This document shows, in pieces, positions 25,203 to 33,215 of a DNA stretch of 64,000 nt. Numbering within the stretch: position 1 is the stretch's first letter; every line of letters begins with the position of its first letter. The DNA comes from Leisingera aquaemixtae (GTDB lineage Bacteria > Pseudomonadota > Alphaproteobacteria > Rhodobacterales > Rhodobacteraceae), in contig NZ_JAHVJQ010000008.1 in the NCBI RefSeq assembly GCF_019801145.1, forward strand, positions 1-64,000, given 5' to 3'. Both the position numbers and the translations under genes were made by a program. The notes below the pieces were generated by a model. The model made no database searches, had not been told where the DNA came from, and saw only the letters and a list, made by a program, of their open reading frames with translations.

Positions 25203-25508
25203 ATTTCCAGTCGAGGGCGCCGCGTGCGGGGCTCGGTCGGGATAGCCGACAACAAAAAGGGCGGCACCCTCATCAACCGGTGCGCGCCGAAAACGGTACT
25301 TGGTGATCCTGCATCCAGACAGGCACGAAAAAGAAAAGACTTACGCAAGGTCGGTATACAGTATTGGTTTAGCTTACAAACCGGCGATGCAAGACCTTCG
25401 TCAGTATAGGTCGGAGTTGACCAAAGCCGACTAAGCATGTCGCGGCCGGTGAAAGTGTTAAGATCCAAATAATGTAGCCTCGTTAGGAAGCAAACATAAG
25501 GGGCACAG

Positions 25509-25865
25509 ATGATCAGATACACCGGAAGTTGCCACTGTGGTGCAGTGAAGTTCACGTTCTCTGCACCCGAGATAGAGCAGGCCATGCGATGCGACTGCTC
25601 CATCTGCGCCCGTAAAGGCATATCCATGTCGATGACGGCGATAGCGCCGGAAAACATTGAAATCTCAGCGAAGGGGGATGCCCTATCAACATACCAATTT
25701 GGCTCGATGACAGCCCGCCATCACTTTTGCAGCCAATGTGGCATTCAGACATTCGTCGAAACTCGCCTAAATCCGGGCCACTACCGAATTAACCTTGGCT
25801 GCGTCGATGGTATCAATGCGCTGCGCCTTCCCGAGATCATTTACGATGGACAATCCCTCGACTGA
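25509..25865 (+). CDS. GFA-family (CENP-V/GFA domain) zinc protein
   Basis: A 118-residue protein with the family cysteines CHCGAVKF at residues 8-15, CDCSICARKG at about 28-37, and FCSQCGIQTFVE at about 73-84. It would bind two zinc ions. Compared with the protein at 2465 it is shorter and clearly divergent, so the two are not recent copies. It stands alone at the edge of mobile DNA and may be cargo. Confidence 0.85.
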   Translation: MIRYTGSCHCGAVKFTFSAPEIEQAMRCDCSICARKGISMSMTAIAPENIEISAKGDALSTYQFGSMTARHHFCSQCGIQTFVETRLNPGHYRINLGCVDGINALRLPEIIYDGQSLD

Positions 25866-26082
25866 GGACAGTCAAATCTAACTCCTCGGCCATTGACAGA
25901 ATTTCACATATGAAAGTCCTTCCCAGCCCCCGGCAGCGCGGGTCCAGCAGGCTGTTGGCCGCAGGAAACTTATGAAAGCAAAATCCGATATTGATCTGTT
26001 GCGGAGACCGCTCTAATCGCGGCTTTCCCTCCGCGTCGGCTGCAGCCTAAAAGCAGCTTCCAATCCTCCGGCTAGCGTCCGA

Positions 26083-26347
26083 TCACTCGAGCGACGGGCC
26101 GCTGTACTCCTCCGGGACTGGGATCCCAAGGGAAGGCGCAAGCAAGGGGGCATAGGACCAGCAGAATTGCTCAGCCTCACCTCCTGGGCCGCGCACGAGA
26201 GCCCTGCGGGGTCCGGCGGCGGCAAAGCTGCCATCGCCGAACATGATGCGCAGCGGAAATTCCCCGTCCTGGTGGGCAATCTGCCAAGAACCGCGACCTG
26301 CGCCGATGCAGGCGACGACATGCCGCAAGAGGATGCCAAACGTCACT
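26083..26347 (-). CDS. Possible small protein at the end of the mobilisation module
   Basis: A GTG codon at 26347 overlaps the stop of the gene at 26343 (GTGA). It would give an 87-residue protein VTFGILLRHVVACIGAGRGS...PVPEEYSGPSLE. The composition is normal for a coding region, in contrast to the Pro/Ala/Arg-rich stretch just upstream in the same frame. This frame is also the tail of the mobA frame, so the residues may instead be the mobA C-terminus. I cannot decide between the two from sequence alone. Confidence 0.35.
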
Positions 26348-27453
26348 CCAGGGGCAGGTTCAGGATGGTCAGCACGCTGTCGAGCTTTCTTTCGAGGGCG
26401 GCCATCTGCTGCTGGTTGGCTTCCTGCTGCTGACGGCCAAGGCGCAGGTCCTCGGAGATCTGGAGAAGCGCTGACAGAAGCCCTTGCGCCAGGGTCTTGG
26501 AGTCCCGCTCGGGCGTTTCCAGAAGCGCGAGTAGTGGGTGCAACACTCTGATGTGTTCCTCGTTCCGGATCAATTGGTCGAGAAGCACCTGATGGTCCTG
26601 GGGCAGGTGAAGCGTTTTCGGTACGGATGTGGTCATGTATGAACTCCGTGAATTCGGGTCTGTATTGGTTAAGGGCATTGAAAAAACTAGCGGCTTCCAG
26701 AAACCTTCGTGCTTCGTCCAATTTGCGGGCGAATTCGAGGCGGCTGCGCAGGTGCCGTGGTTCCCAAGCCGGACCGAGATTTCCGCCTAGCACGCTGCCT
26801 GCACCATTCACCCAGAGATCGCTTTTGGTCCTGTGCGTGTTTAGGATCCGGGTGCGCCGAAACTCACCGGGGGCAAGACCCATGGCGGCGTCGAGCTCGG
26901 GGAGGGACCGTGGCTGCTGGTGCCGGAACACTGAGCCGAGGTCGGTATGTAACTGGCGGCGGAGGTCGGTGGTCAGGTTGCGCTGCGGCACTGGTGGGGT
27001 CAGGTCGGGGATCTTCGGGTCGAAATACACAGGCTTTTCGAGGCCCAGATGCCGTGCCAGCATCCCATGCACCCGGTCGGTGTTTTTTCGGGACACCCGG
27101 GGCCTGACCACCCAACCCGAAAAGGTCCGGGATACGATGGCCGAATGGACATGGTCGCAACTCTTGCCGGGGTGACGCGCGGCCAGCCATGGGGTTGCGA
27201 ATTCCGGGAAACCTGTTTCGCGCAGCGCCGTCAGGAAAATCCGGGTCCATTGGCCGCTGCTTGCGCGCAAGCCTTCGGGCAAGGACAGCGTCATATGGAT
27301 GATGGCATGACCCGCAGCGAGATGTTCGAGATACTGACTAAGCCGACGCCGGGGCAGCACCGGGATCGTGCCGCCAATAATCTCCGCGCCATCGTCGAAA
27401 ATATAAGCGACGGCGGCTTGGGCGGTTTTGTGGAAGGTCACGTATGGGCGCAT
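26083..27453 (-). CDS. Relaxase/mobilisation nuclease
   Basis: A 456-residue frame whose N-terminal half is a relaxase: MRPYVTFHKTAQAAVAYIFD, then AGHAIIHMTLSLPEG and the metal-binding histidine motif AARHPGKSCDHVHSAIVSR at about residues 92-110. It would nick plasmid or element DNA at an oriT. Residues about 275-370 are rich in Pro, Ala, Ser and Arg, and another gene reads through the same DNA in a different frame. The start codon overlaps the mobC stop by one base (TGATG). No conjugation genes are present, so this is a mobilisable, not self-transmissible, element or its remains. Confidence 0.75.
   Translation of the reverse strand: MRPYVTFHKTAQAAVAYIFDDGAEIIGGTIPVLPRRRLSQYLEHLAAGHAIIHMTLSLPEGLRASSGQWTRIFLTALRETGFPEFATPWLAARHPGKSCDHVHSAIVSRTFSGWVVRPRVSRKNTDRVHGMLARHLGLEKPVYFDPKIPDLTPPVPQRNLTTDLRRQLHTDLGSVFRHQQPRSLPELDAAMGLAPGEFRRTRILNTHRTKSDLWVNGAGSVLGGNLGPAWEPRHLRSRLEFARKLDEARRFLEAASFFNALNQYRPEFTEFIHDHIRTENASPAPGPSGASRPIDPERGTHQSVAPTTRASGNARAGLQDPGARASVSASPDLRGPAPWPSAAGSQPAADGRPRKKARQRADHPEPAPGVTFGILLRHVVACIGAGRGSWQIAHQDGEFPLRIMFGDGSFAAAGPRRALVRGPGGEAEQFCWSYAPLLAPSLGIPVPEEYSGPSLE
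26343..26636 (-). CDS. Nested small helical protein inside mobA
   Basis: A 97-residue frame starting MTTSVPKTLHLPQDHQVLLD, lying entirely inside the relaxase frame but offset. The protein is helical with a likely coiled coil (LRLGRQQQEANQQQMAALER) and has ordinary composition, while the relaxase frame over the same DNA is low-complexity. An earlier ATG at 26678 is possible. Mobilisation modules such as ColE1 and RSF1010 are known to carry small mob genes inside mobA in another frame, so a relaxosome accessory role is plausible. Confidence 0.6.
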   Translation of the reverse strand: MTTSVPKTLHLPQDHQVLLDQLIRNEEHIRVLHPLLALLETPERDSKTLAQGLLSALLQISEDLRLGRQQQEANQQQMAALERKLDSVLTILNLPLE

Positions 27454-27740
27454 CAGCGTGCCGCCCCGCGCATGGCCAAAGCCTCGGCCAGCCGGCAGAC
27501 TGCTTCGGCGAGACGGCCGATCCGGGAGGCGGGAACGCGGCCATGCAGCGCGTTGACCGCCAGGCCGAGTTTTCCGATCTCCTCTGCAAGGGCCGCATCA
27601 CCACCGCCTGTCTCCAGCGCTGCATGGCGCAGATAACCTGCTTTTGTTGCAAAGCCGCTCTGCCTGGCAAGCTGTTCCAGCTGCTGATTCTCAGTCTCGC
27701 TTAAGCGGAACTTGACCATGTGGGTCCTGCGTTCGGTCAT
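27453..27740 (-). CDS. MobC-like relaxosome protein
   Basis: A 95-residue DNA-binding protein. VKFRLSETENQQLEQLARQS followed by KAGYLRHAAL is the ribbon-helix-helix N-terminus of MobC-type mobilisation proteins, which help the relaxase open oriT. AAGGA lies about 8 bp before the ATG at 27740. The gene immediately precedes and overlaps the relaxase gene, the usual order. An oriT would be expected upstream, at about 27741-27950. Confidence 0.75.
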   Translation of the reverse strand: MTERRTHMVKFRLSETENQQLEQLARQSGFATKAGYLRHAALETGGGDAALAEEIGKLGLAVNALHGRVPASRIGRLAEAVCRLAEALAMRGAAR

Positions 27741-28031
27741 GACCTATCCTTCTGTTCCTGGGGCAAGCCTTTCCCGTTCGCGCAAACGCGTGTTCAGGCC
27801 CTGTCCTGCTGATCTCCGATATCTGGACAAATATAGGCCAGGAAGGCGAAAATCGGGATGGCCGGAGACAACGGGAATGTGGAAAACCCCATTCAAATGT
27901 TTCCGCGCCGTGCTCCTTGCCGATGCGGCCAGCTGGCATTCAACGCGGAGAAATAGGGCCCTGATGCTTAGGTCCTAACGCACGGGAGAAATCCTGAGCT
28001 CGATAATACGCCTGACGCAACCGGGACAATT
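27741..28031. other. Gap upstream of mobC, expected to hold oriT
   Basis: No gene is supported. By position an oriT would lie here, but only short inverted repeats are visible (for example GAATG...CATTC near 27870-27897), not enough to call it. Confidence 0.3.
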
Positions 28032-28322
28032 ATGCGCTTCCGCATCTGGTCACGGCACACCCTCGAAACCGGCTGCGGCCCGAAGTTTGCATCCCAGGCA
28101 ACCCGGAGCTGGCTCGAGAAGGTCGGTGTGACCCCAATTCGGATCTTTCCGGGATCACCCTAGGACAACGAGTACAGCGAACGTTTCAATGGAACGCTTC
28201 GCCGTGAGATGCCCAATGCCGAACGGTTGAAGACCACAAAACAGGCGCAGATCGTCATTGATTGATGCGTCAGGCAATACAACCACACACGTCCGCATCA
28301 AGCGCTCAACATGTGCCCGCAG
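28032..28322 (+). pseudogene. IS3-family transposase OrfB, 3' fragment
   Basis: The frame reads ETGCGPKFASQATRSWLEKV, then IRIFPGSP and, after TAG, DNEYSERFNGTLRREMPNAE with the catalytic glutamate in YSERFN. QAQIVID follows, then TGA and VRQYNHTRPHQALN. This is the C-terminal integrase core of an IS3 transposase with two in-frame stops. It runs in frame straight into an N-terminal OrfB fragment. Confidence 0.85.
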
Positions 28323-28493
28323 ATGGCGCAGCGGCATCGTCCAAGGGGCCGGGAAAACCAGGGCCGACTAGTTGCTGAAATGACCGAGCTGGTCCGGCAA
28401 GATGGCAGCTGCCGATATCGGGGGGGCGCCGTGCTGCTGCGAGATCCAGTCTGGCAGGTCAGTTTCAGTTGGATCGAGCGGCTGTGGCGGCGG
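28323..28493 (+). pseudogene. IS3-family transposase OrfB, 5' fragment
   Basis: MAQRHRPRGRENQGRLVAEM followed by TELVRQDG, then GGAVLLRDPVWQVSFSWIER and LWRR is the HTH_21 N-terminus of an IS3 OrfB. It is cut at 28493 by the head of an IS110 element in opposite orientation. Confidence 0.8.
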
Positions 28494-28591
28494 CGCTTCT
28501 TGCCGGGATCACCGATCAGAACTTCGTGGCGGTGTTTGGAAATGTCGATGGCGACCAGTAAGGTCGGCGCAGTAGAAAAGGTGGCGGTCAT
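28487..28591 (-). pseudogene. IS110-family transposase, 5' fragment
   Basis: Reading leftward: MTATFSTAPTLLVAIDISKH and RHEVLIGDPGKKRRR, the start of the DEDD transposase domain of IS110 elements with its first aspartate in AIDISKH. The frame then enters the IS3 fragment. From 28592 to 28841 no gene is seen. Confidence 0.85.
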
Positions 28592-28841
28592 ACCCGGCCT
28601 CCTCAGCGGTGTGGTTTACACAAAACCACTGTTGAGACCTGAGACCCGGTTATGGCCACCCGCTGCGCGATTTGAGGGCTGCGCGCGTGGCCATAGCCTC
28701 TCAGCGGCTAATCTTCCCGACGTGCTATGGGCCGGAGTTTGTTGCCAATGCGTGCGGACCTGGTGTGCGGCTGTCGGGGCAAAAATCCGCCTTCATCGAG
28801 CAGAGAACCTGACAAAGCCCTCCCCAGATTGATTGCAGAAA

Positions 28842-28871
28842 GAGCGCCCACAACAGGTCATGCGGGCGCTC
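28842..28871 (-). terminator. Intrinsic terminator of the BCCT gene
   Basis: GAGCGCCC and GGGCGCTC form a perfect 8-bp stem with a 14-base loop. On the minus strand it lies 19 bp after the transporter stop and is followed by TTTCT. Confidence 0.75.
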
Positions 28872-28889
28872 CGGGAGTATTGTGTGCCG

Positions 28890-30560
28890 TTACTCGGCTG
28901 GCAACGGCTCCTCATCGTCCACTGTCGATGCCACTCCGGCCGCGTTCCGGCGGCTATCGTTGATGATCGCCTTGATCAGGGCAAAGCCCATCAGCACCAT
29001 TGCAAAGCTGAACGGTAACGCGGCGATGACCATCGCGGTTTGAATGGCTTTCAGGCCGCCGACAACGAGCAGGGCGCCAACGACCAAGGCCAGCGCAATA
29101 CCCCAAAAGATGATATGGGGGCGCGCCTTGGGGCCATCATCACCGGCGGCGTTGATGGTGTTGATGATCAACACGGCCGAGTCCGCGGATGTCACCAGAT
29201 AGGTCAGCAGCAAAACGACGACGATGACCGAGAACACCCAGGTCAGCCCGTCGCTGAGCAGGACCGAAAGCGTGGCATAGAGCTGATCGGAAATCCCTGC
29301 GCCAAGGATCGCGTTTCCGGCGGCGCCGCTCAGTTCCAGATCAATGGCTGTGCCGCCGATAAAGGCAAACCAGATAAAGCACATGATCGACGGAATGATC
29401 ATCGCGCCCAGAATGAATTCACGGACGGTTCTGCCGCGTGAAATCCGTGCCAGAAACAGGCCGACAAACGGCGTCACGGCAATCCACCAGGCCCAGTAGA
29501 ACACGGTCCAGCCGCCTTGCCAGCCAGCCAGGGCCGCACCCTGTTCGGTGCCATCATCGGACCACACGGTAAAGCTGATGCCGGGCAGCGCGCGCAGGTA
29601 ATCCCAGATGCCGACGAAGAACACTTCGAGAGCGAACATCGTGGATCCAAAGATCAGGAAGAACGCCAGCAGGAAGAAGCTCAGTCCCATGTTCAGGTTC
29701 GACAGCCATTTGATCCCGCGCCCGACGCCGGACAGGGCCGACAGCGTAGAAGCGCCGACAATGACCAGAAGGGCGAACAGGATTGCAGCGAAAGAGGCTT
29801 TCTGGCCGCCGTTTCCGTCGTCCACCAGCAGCCAGTCACCGACGCCGATACGGGCCAGGCCGGCAACGAATTGCTCCACACCAAACCCAAGCGTCTGCGC
29901 AATGCCCAGAACAATGGCGACCACCGACACGATGTCGACCAGATGCCCCAGCGGCCCCGACAGCGACTTGCCAAACAGCGGGATCAGCGCGGTGCGCACC
30001 GTCAGCGGCAGGTTGCGGCGGTAGGAGAAATAGGCAAAGGCCAGCCCGGCAATTGCATATGCGCCCCAGGCCGACAGCCCCCAATGCGCGAAGGACCAGA
30101 TATAGGCCGAGCGCACAGCTTCTGCCGAGGTGCCGGCAACTTCGCCCATGATCACGTTGGGGTTGTTCTGGAAATGGTAAATCGGTTCAGCGGTCGCAAA
30201 AGTCAGCATCCCGATCCCGATACCCGCACTGAACATCATGGAAAACCATGAGAAATTCGAGAATTCCGGCTTTTCACCGTCCAGTCCCAACCGCAAGCGG
30301 CCGGAGACCGGCAGGAGCGCCAGCACCAGGCAAAGGATGAGGAAGAAGGCTACTGCATAGATGTACCAGTAGTTAAACACTCCGAGAATGAGCGTGTTGA
30401 GGGATCCCAGCGCCGATGAAGCGCTCTCGGGAAAGGCTACGGCCCATACGATCAGCGCCGTGACGAGCAGCTTGGCGCCAACGGCCACGTTTTTCGAAAA
30501 CCCAGCGTAAAAGCCGCTCTCCGAAACTGGAATGTCCAATTCTCCTAAAGGTGGTTTCAT
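28890..30560 (-). CDS. BCCT-family transporter (betaine/choline/DMSP type)
   Basis: A 556-residue carrier with twelve predicted membrane helices. Family marks are the glycine-rich substrate-site helix FSAGIGIGMLTFATAEP and the tryptophan-rich signature with GWTVFYWAWWIAVTPFVGLF at about 330-350, followed by ARISRGRTVREFILG. BCCT carriers import quaternary ammonium compounds such as glycine betaine, choline, carnitine and the sulfonium analogue DMSP. GGGAGG 5 bp before the ATG at 30560 fixes the start; the longer frame is spurious. It lies 95 bp after the dddP-like gene, making DMSP or betaine the likely substrate. Confidence 0.9.
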   Translation of the reverse strand: MKPPLGELDIPVSESGFYAGFSKNVAVGAKLLVTALIVWAVAFPESASSALGSLNTLILGVFNYWYIYAVAFFLILCLVLALLPVSGRLRLGLDGEKPEFSNFSWFSMMFSAGIGIGMLTFATAEPIYHFQNNPNVIMGEVAGTSAEAVRSAYIWSFAHWGLSAWGAYAIAGLAFAYFSYRRNLPLTVRTALIPLFGKSLSGPLGHLVDIVSVVAIVLGIAQTLGFGVEQFVAGLARIGVGDWLLVDDGNGGQKASFAAILFALLVIVGASTLSALSGVGRGIKWLSNLNMGLSFFLLAFFLIFGSTMFALEVFFVGIWDYLRALPGISFTVWSDDGTEQGAALAGWQGGWTVFYWAWWIAVTPFVGLFLARISRGRTVREFILGAMIIPSIMCFIWFAFIGGTAIDLELSGAAGNAILGAGISDQLYATLSVLLSDGLTWVFSVIVVVLLLTYLVTSADSAVLIINTINAAGDDGPKARPHIIFWGIALALVVGALLVVGGLKAIQTAMVIAALPFSFAMVLMGFALIKAIINDSRRNAAGVASTVDDEEPLPAE

Positions 30561-30655
30561 ACTTTCCTCCCTGGTTTGTGAAAACTGTTCCGCCAGCAGA
30601 CTGTGTTTGGGGTTTGCTGGCGGGATTTGCGCATTGCAAATTCTGACTGGGTTGC

Positions 30656-31993
30656 TCAGCCCATCAGGCGCGCGTCGAGCGGATAGGTTGAGATCGTCTC
30701 GAACCCGCTGCCGGTCACCACGCCCTGATCCTCCAGCTTGACCATGTGATCCCCGCCGACTTCGCCCACCAGCGCCTCGACACACAGCGTCAGGCCGGGC
30801 TCGAGAACGGCGTCGAAGGCACCTTCCACCAGGCGGTCGGGATAGGCGATCAGAGGCCACTCATCGCACATCCCCACCCCGTGCATCGGCGAGGAATATT
30901 TGAGCGCCTGATACTTGTCCTGCAGCACATGCAATGAGCGGGTCAGGTCCTCCATGTGGAGGCCAGGCTGCAGGAGCGCCGTGTTGTAGCGGATGTGTTC
31001 GACGGCCTCGGCATAGCTCTCGCGCATATGTGCCGGCGCCAGGTCGTCGCCGATCCACCATGTGCGGCTGAGGTCAGCGCAGATGCCGTAAGGTCCGATC
31101 AGATCAGTATCGAAAGCGAGGATCTCATTCTCGGAGATGACCCGAGGCCCGCATTCCTGGAACCAGGGGTTTGTGCGCGGCCCCGAGGTGAGCAGCCGTG
31201 TTTCGATCCATTCGCCGCCACGTTTGATGTTTTCGGCATGCAGCACGGCCCAGACGTCGTCTTCGGTCACCCCGCCCTTCGGAATCTCGGTGCGCGCGAA
31301 GTCTTCCATTGCGGCCATGGCGCGTTCGCAGGAATGGATGGCGCAGCGCATGGCGCGCAGCTCGTGCTCGGTCTTGATGCCCCGCGTGCGTTCGGTGACT
31401 TCCTCGCCGTCGCGATACTCCAGCCCCGCGCGGCGGATCGCGTCCAATCCGGCGGGCTGGATCTTGTCGATGCCGATCTGAGTATGGCCCGGTGCGTGGG
31501 TGGCAAGCAGGTCCGCCACCTCGGCGGCGAAGGCGTCGGCCGCCGGGCCGATCCGGTCGCCGCGTGCGAAATAGAACATGTCCGCGCCGGACCGGCTCTC
31601 GCGGACAAGCGGATTATACTCGGCCAGGAACGGCGCGTTCTTGTAGTCCCAGATAACCATGTAACCGTCGGCGCAGAGCAGGCAGGCCCGGAACGGGTTG
31701 TGGGTGTTCCACAATTGCATGTTCGTCGTGTCGGTTGCGTAGCGAATGTTCAAAGGGTCGAACATCAGAAGGCCGCCATAGCCGCGCGCGACGATGGCGT
31801 CGGTCAGGCGCTTATGGCGGGCTTTGCGCATCTCGGCCAGGTCGGGCAGTTCCAGACCCGCCTCGCGCCATTCGGCATGGGCGAGCGCCGTTGGTCCGAT
31901 CTCGACCCGGTTGCCGTCATTTTCCGTCCCGTCGCCAAGGCGTGCGCCCTGGCTTGGGTCGATCTTCCGGTGATCCCTGTAATGCGAGTTCAT
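30656..31993 (-). CDS. dddP: DMSP lyase DddP-type, M24 peptidase-fold enzyme
   Basis: A 445-residue protein with a creatinase-type N-terminal domain and a pita-bread M24 domain. Stretches such as LMFDPLNIRYATDTTNMQLW, NIKRGGEWIETRLLTSGPRT and NPWFQECGPR match DddP as I recall it, and the length fits. Metal ligands are visible in AFDTDLIGPYGICADLSRTW, MHGVGMCDEWPLIAYPD, VEALVGE and VKLEDQ. DddP cleaves dimethylsulfoniopropionate to dimethyl sulfide and acrylate. A close non-lyase M24 paralogue is not excluded. AAAGGGA lies 8 bp before the chosen ATG. The adjacent BCCT carrier supports an osmolyte substrate. Confidence 0.8.
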   Translation of the reverse strand: MNSHYRDHRKIDPSQGARLGDGTENDGNRVEIGPTALAHAEWREAGLELPDLAEMRKARHKRLTDAIVARGYGGLLMFDPLNIRYATDTTNMQLWNTHNPFRACLLCADGYMVIWDYKNAPFLAEYNPLVRESRSGADMFYFARGDRIGPAADAFAAEVADLLATHAPGHTQIGIDKIQPAGLDAIRRAGLEYRDGEEVTERTRGIKTEHELRAMRCAIHSCERAMAAMEDFARTEIPKGGVTEDDVWAVLHAENIKRGGEWIETRLLTSGPRTNPWFQECGPRVISENEILAFDTDLIGPYGICADLSRTWWIGDDLAPAHMRESYAEAVEHIRYNTALLQPGLHMEDLTRSLHVLQDKYQALKYSSPMHGVGMCDEWPLIAYPDRLVEGAFDAVLEPGLTLCVEALVGEVGGDHMVKLEDQGVVTGSGFETISTYPLDARLMG

Positions 31994-32066
31994 TCTGTGC
32001 ATCCCTTTCAGAAGATGGGTGGCATGCGAAAACATGCCCTCGTGCCTGAGGCACGCGGGCAGTGGT

Positions 32067-33164
32067 TCAAGCCACGTTTGCCGCCTGATCCGCGTATTGG
32101 CCGATGGCTGTACTCGGGATGCTCAGGTCGTGATTTTCCGGTGTCTGACCGGCATATTTGCCGATGGCTGCGCGCGGGGTGCGCGGGGTGCGCTTTTCCG
32201 CGGTGTAATCGTTGATCAGGTCGCAGGGCGTGTAGTTGCGTTCAATCTCGTGCAGATCTTCTGCGTCGAGTTCTGTCTCAAGCGCCGCAAAGGCGGTGTC
32301 GAGCTGGGCAACACTGTCCGCACCGACCAGCATCGACGAAATCTCTGGCTTGCGCAGAACCCAGGCCTGCGCCACCTGCGAGGAAGTGATGCCTTTGGCC
32401 TCGGCCACACGCTGTACGGAACAGGCGATCTCATAGGAAGCCTGGTCGTTGTACATCTGTGCGGTAAAGAAGTCGGTCTTGTTACGGGTAGAGTTGGGAT
32501 CATTGGCCAGGGTGCCCCGGGCCAGCGGGCTGAAAGACGACACACCAATCCCCTGATCCATGCAGTAGGGGATCATTTCGCGCTCTTCTTCACGGTAGGC
32601 GCAATTCAGCTGAAGCTGCATGTTGACCGGCTTGGTCCAGCCATTTTTTTCGCAGACATTCAGGATCTTGGCGAATTGCCATGTGTACATGGTCGACACG
32701 CCGATATACCGCGCTTTGCCGCTGCGAACGACGTCGTTCAGCGCTTCCATGGTTTCTTCGACCGGGGTTTCGGTATCGAAGTAATGCAGCATGTAGATAT
32801 CGATGTAATCCATCTTCAAACGCTGCAGCGAGCCATTGATGGCATCGAGGATATGCTTGCGCGACGTCCCGTAAGAGTTCACGTCCTGGCCAATCTGGTA
32901 GCCCAGTTTGGTTGTCAGGATCAGCTCATCCCGGCGCGCCAGGCGGCGCAGGATATTGCCCACCACGGCTTCGCCTTCGCCCGCCGAGTAAAAGTCCGCC
33001 AGATCGATAAAGTTGATCCCGTTGTCCAGTGCGTGGCCGATCAGCGGCTCGCTTTCGGCTTCGTCAAAGATCCACGGCTTCCAATCCTTGGAACCCATGT
33101 TCATTGTTCCAAGGCACAGCCGAGAGACGCGTAGGCCCGAATTGCCAAGGCGTGTGTATTTCAT
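32067..33164 (-). CDS. Aldo/keto reductase
   Basis: A 365-residue NADPH-dependent oxidoreductase of the AKR superfamily. The N-terminus RLGNSGLRVSRLCLGTMNMG is typical of the YhdN/Tas-like group. The catalytic tetrad is seen as D and Y in FIDLADFYSAGEGEAV, K in LTTKLG and H in YIDIYMLHYFD. The C-terminal 35 residues are unusual, with AIGKYAGQTPENHDLSIPST followed by the near-copy AIGQYADQA, a short tandem duplication. It lies in the same direction as the DddP-type and aldehyde dehydrogenase genes. The substrate is unknown. Confidence 0.85.
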   Translation of the reverse strand: MKYTRLGNSGLRVSRLCLGTMNMGSKDWKPWIFDEAESEPLIGHALDNGINFIDLADFYSAGEGEAVVGNILRRLARRDELILTTKLGYQIGQDVNSYGTSRKHILDAINGSLQRLKMDYIDIYMLHYFDTETPVEETMEALNDVVRSGKARYIGVSTMYTWQFAKILNVCEKNGWTKPVNMQLQLNCAYREEEREMIPYCMDQGIGVSSFSPLARGTLANDPNSTRNKTDFFTAQMYNDQASYEIACSVQRVAEAKGITSSQVAQAWVLRKPEISSMLVGADSVAQLDTAFAALETELDAEDLHEIERNYTPCDLINDYTAEKRTPRTPRAAIGKYAGQTPENHDLSIPSTAIGQYADQAANVA

Positions 33165-33215
33165 TCTACAGTCTTTCCTAGTGAATGAATTGATGGTGGA
33201 GAGGTCGGAGAAGGA

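Noticed and set aside
30561-30860. N-terminal extension of the BCCT transporter
   Set aside because: It overlaps the end of the DddP-type gene and is Arg/Gly-rich; a strong ribosome-binding site precedes the ATG at 30560.
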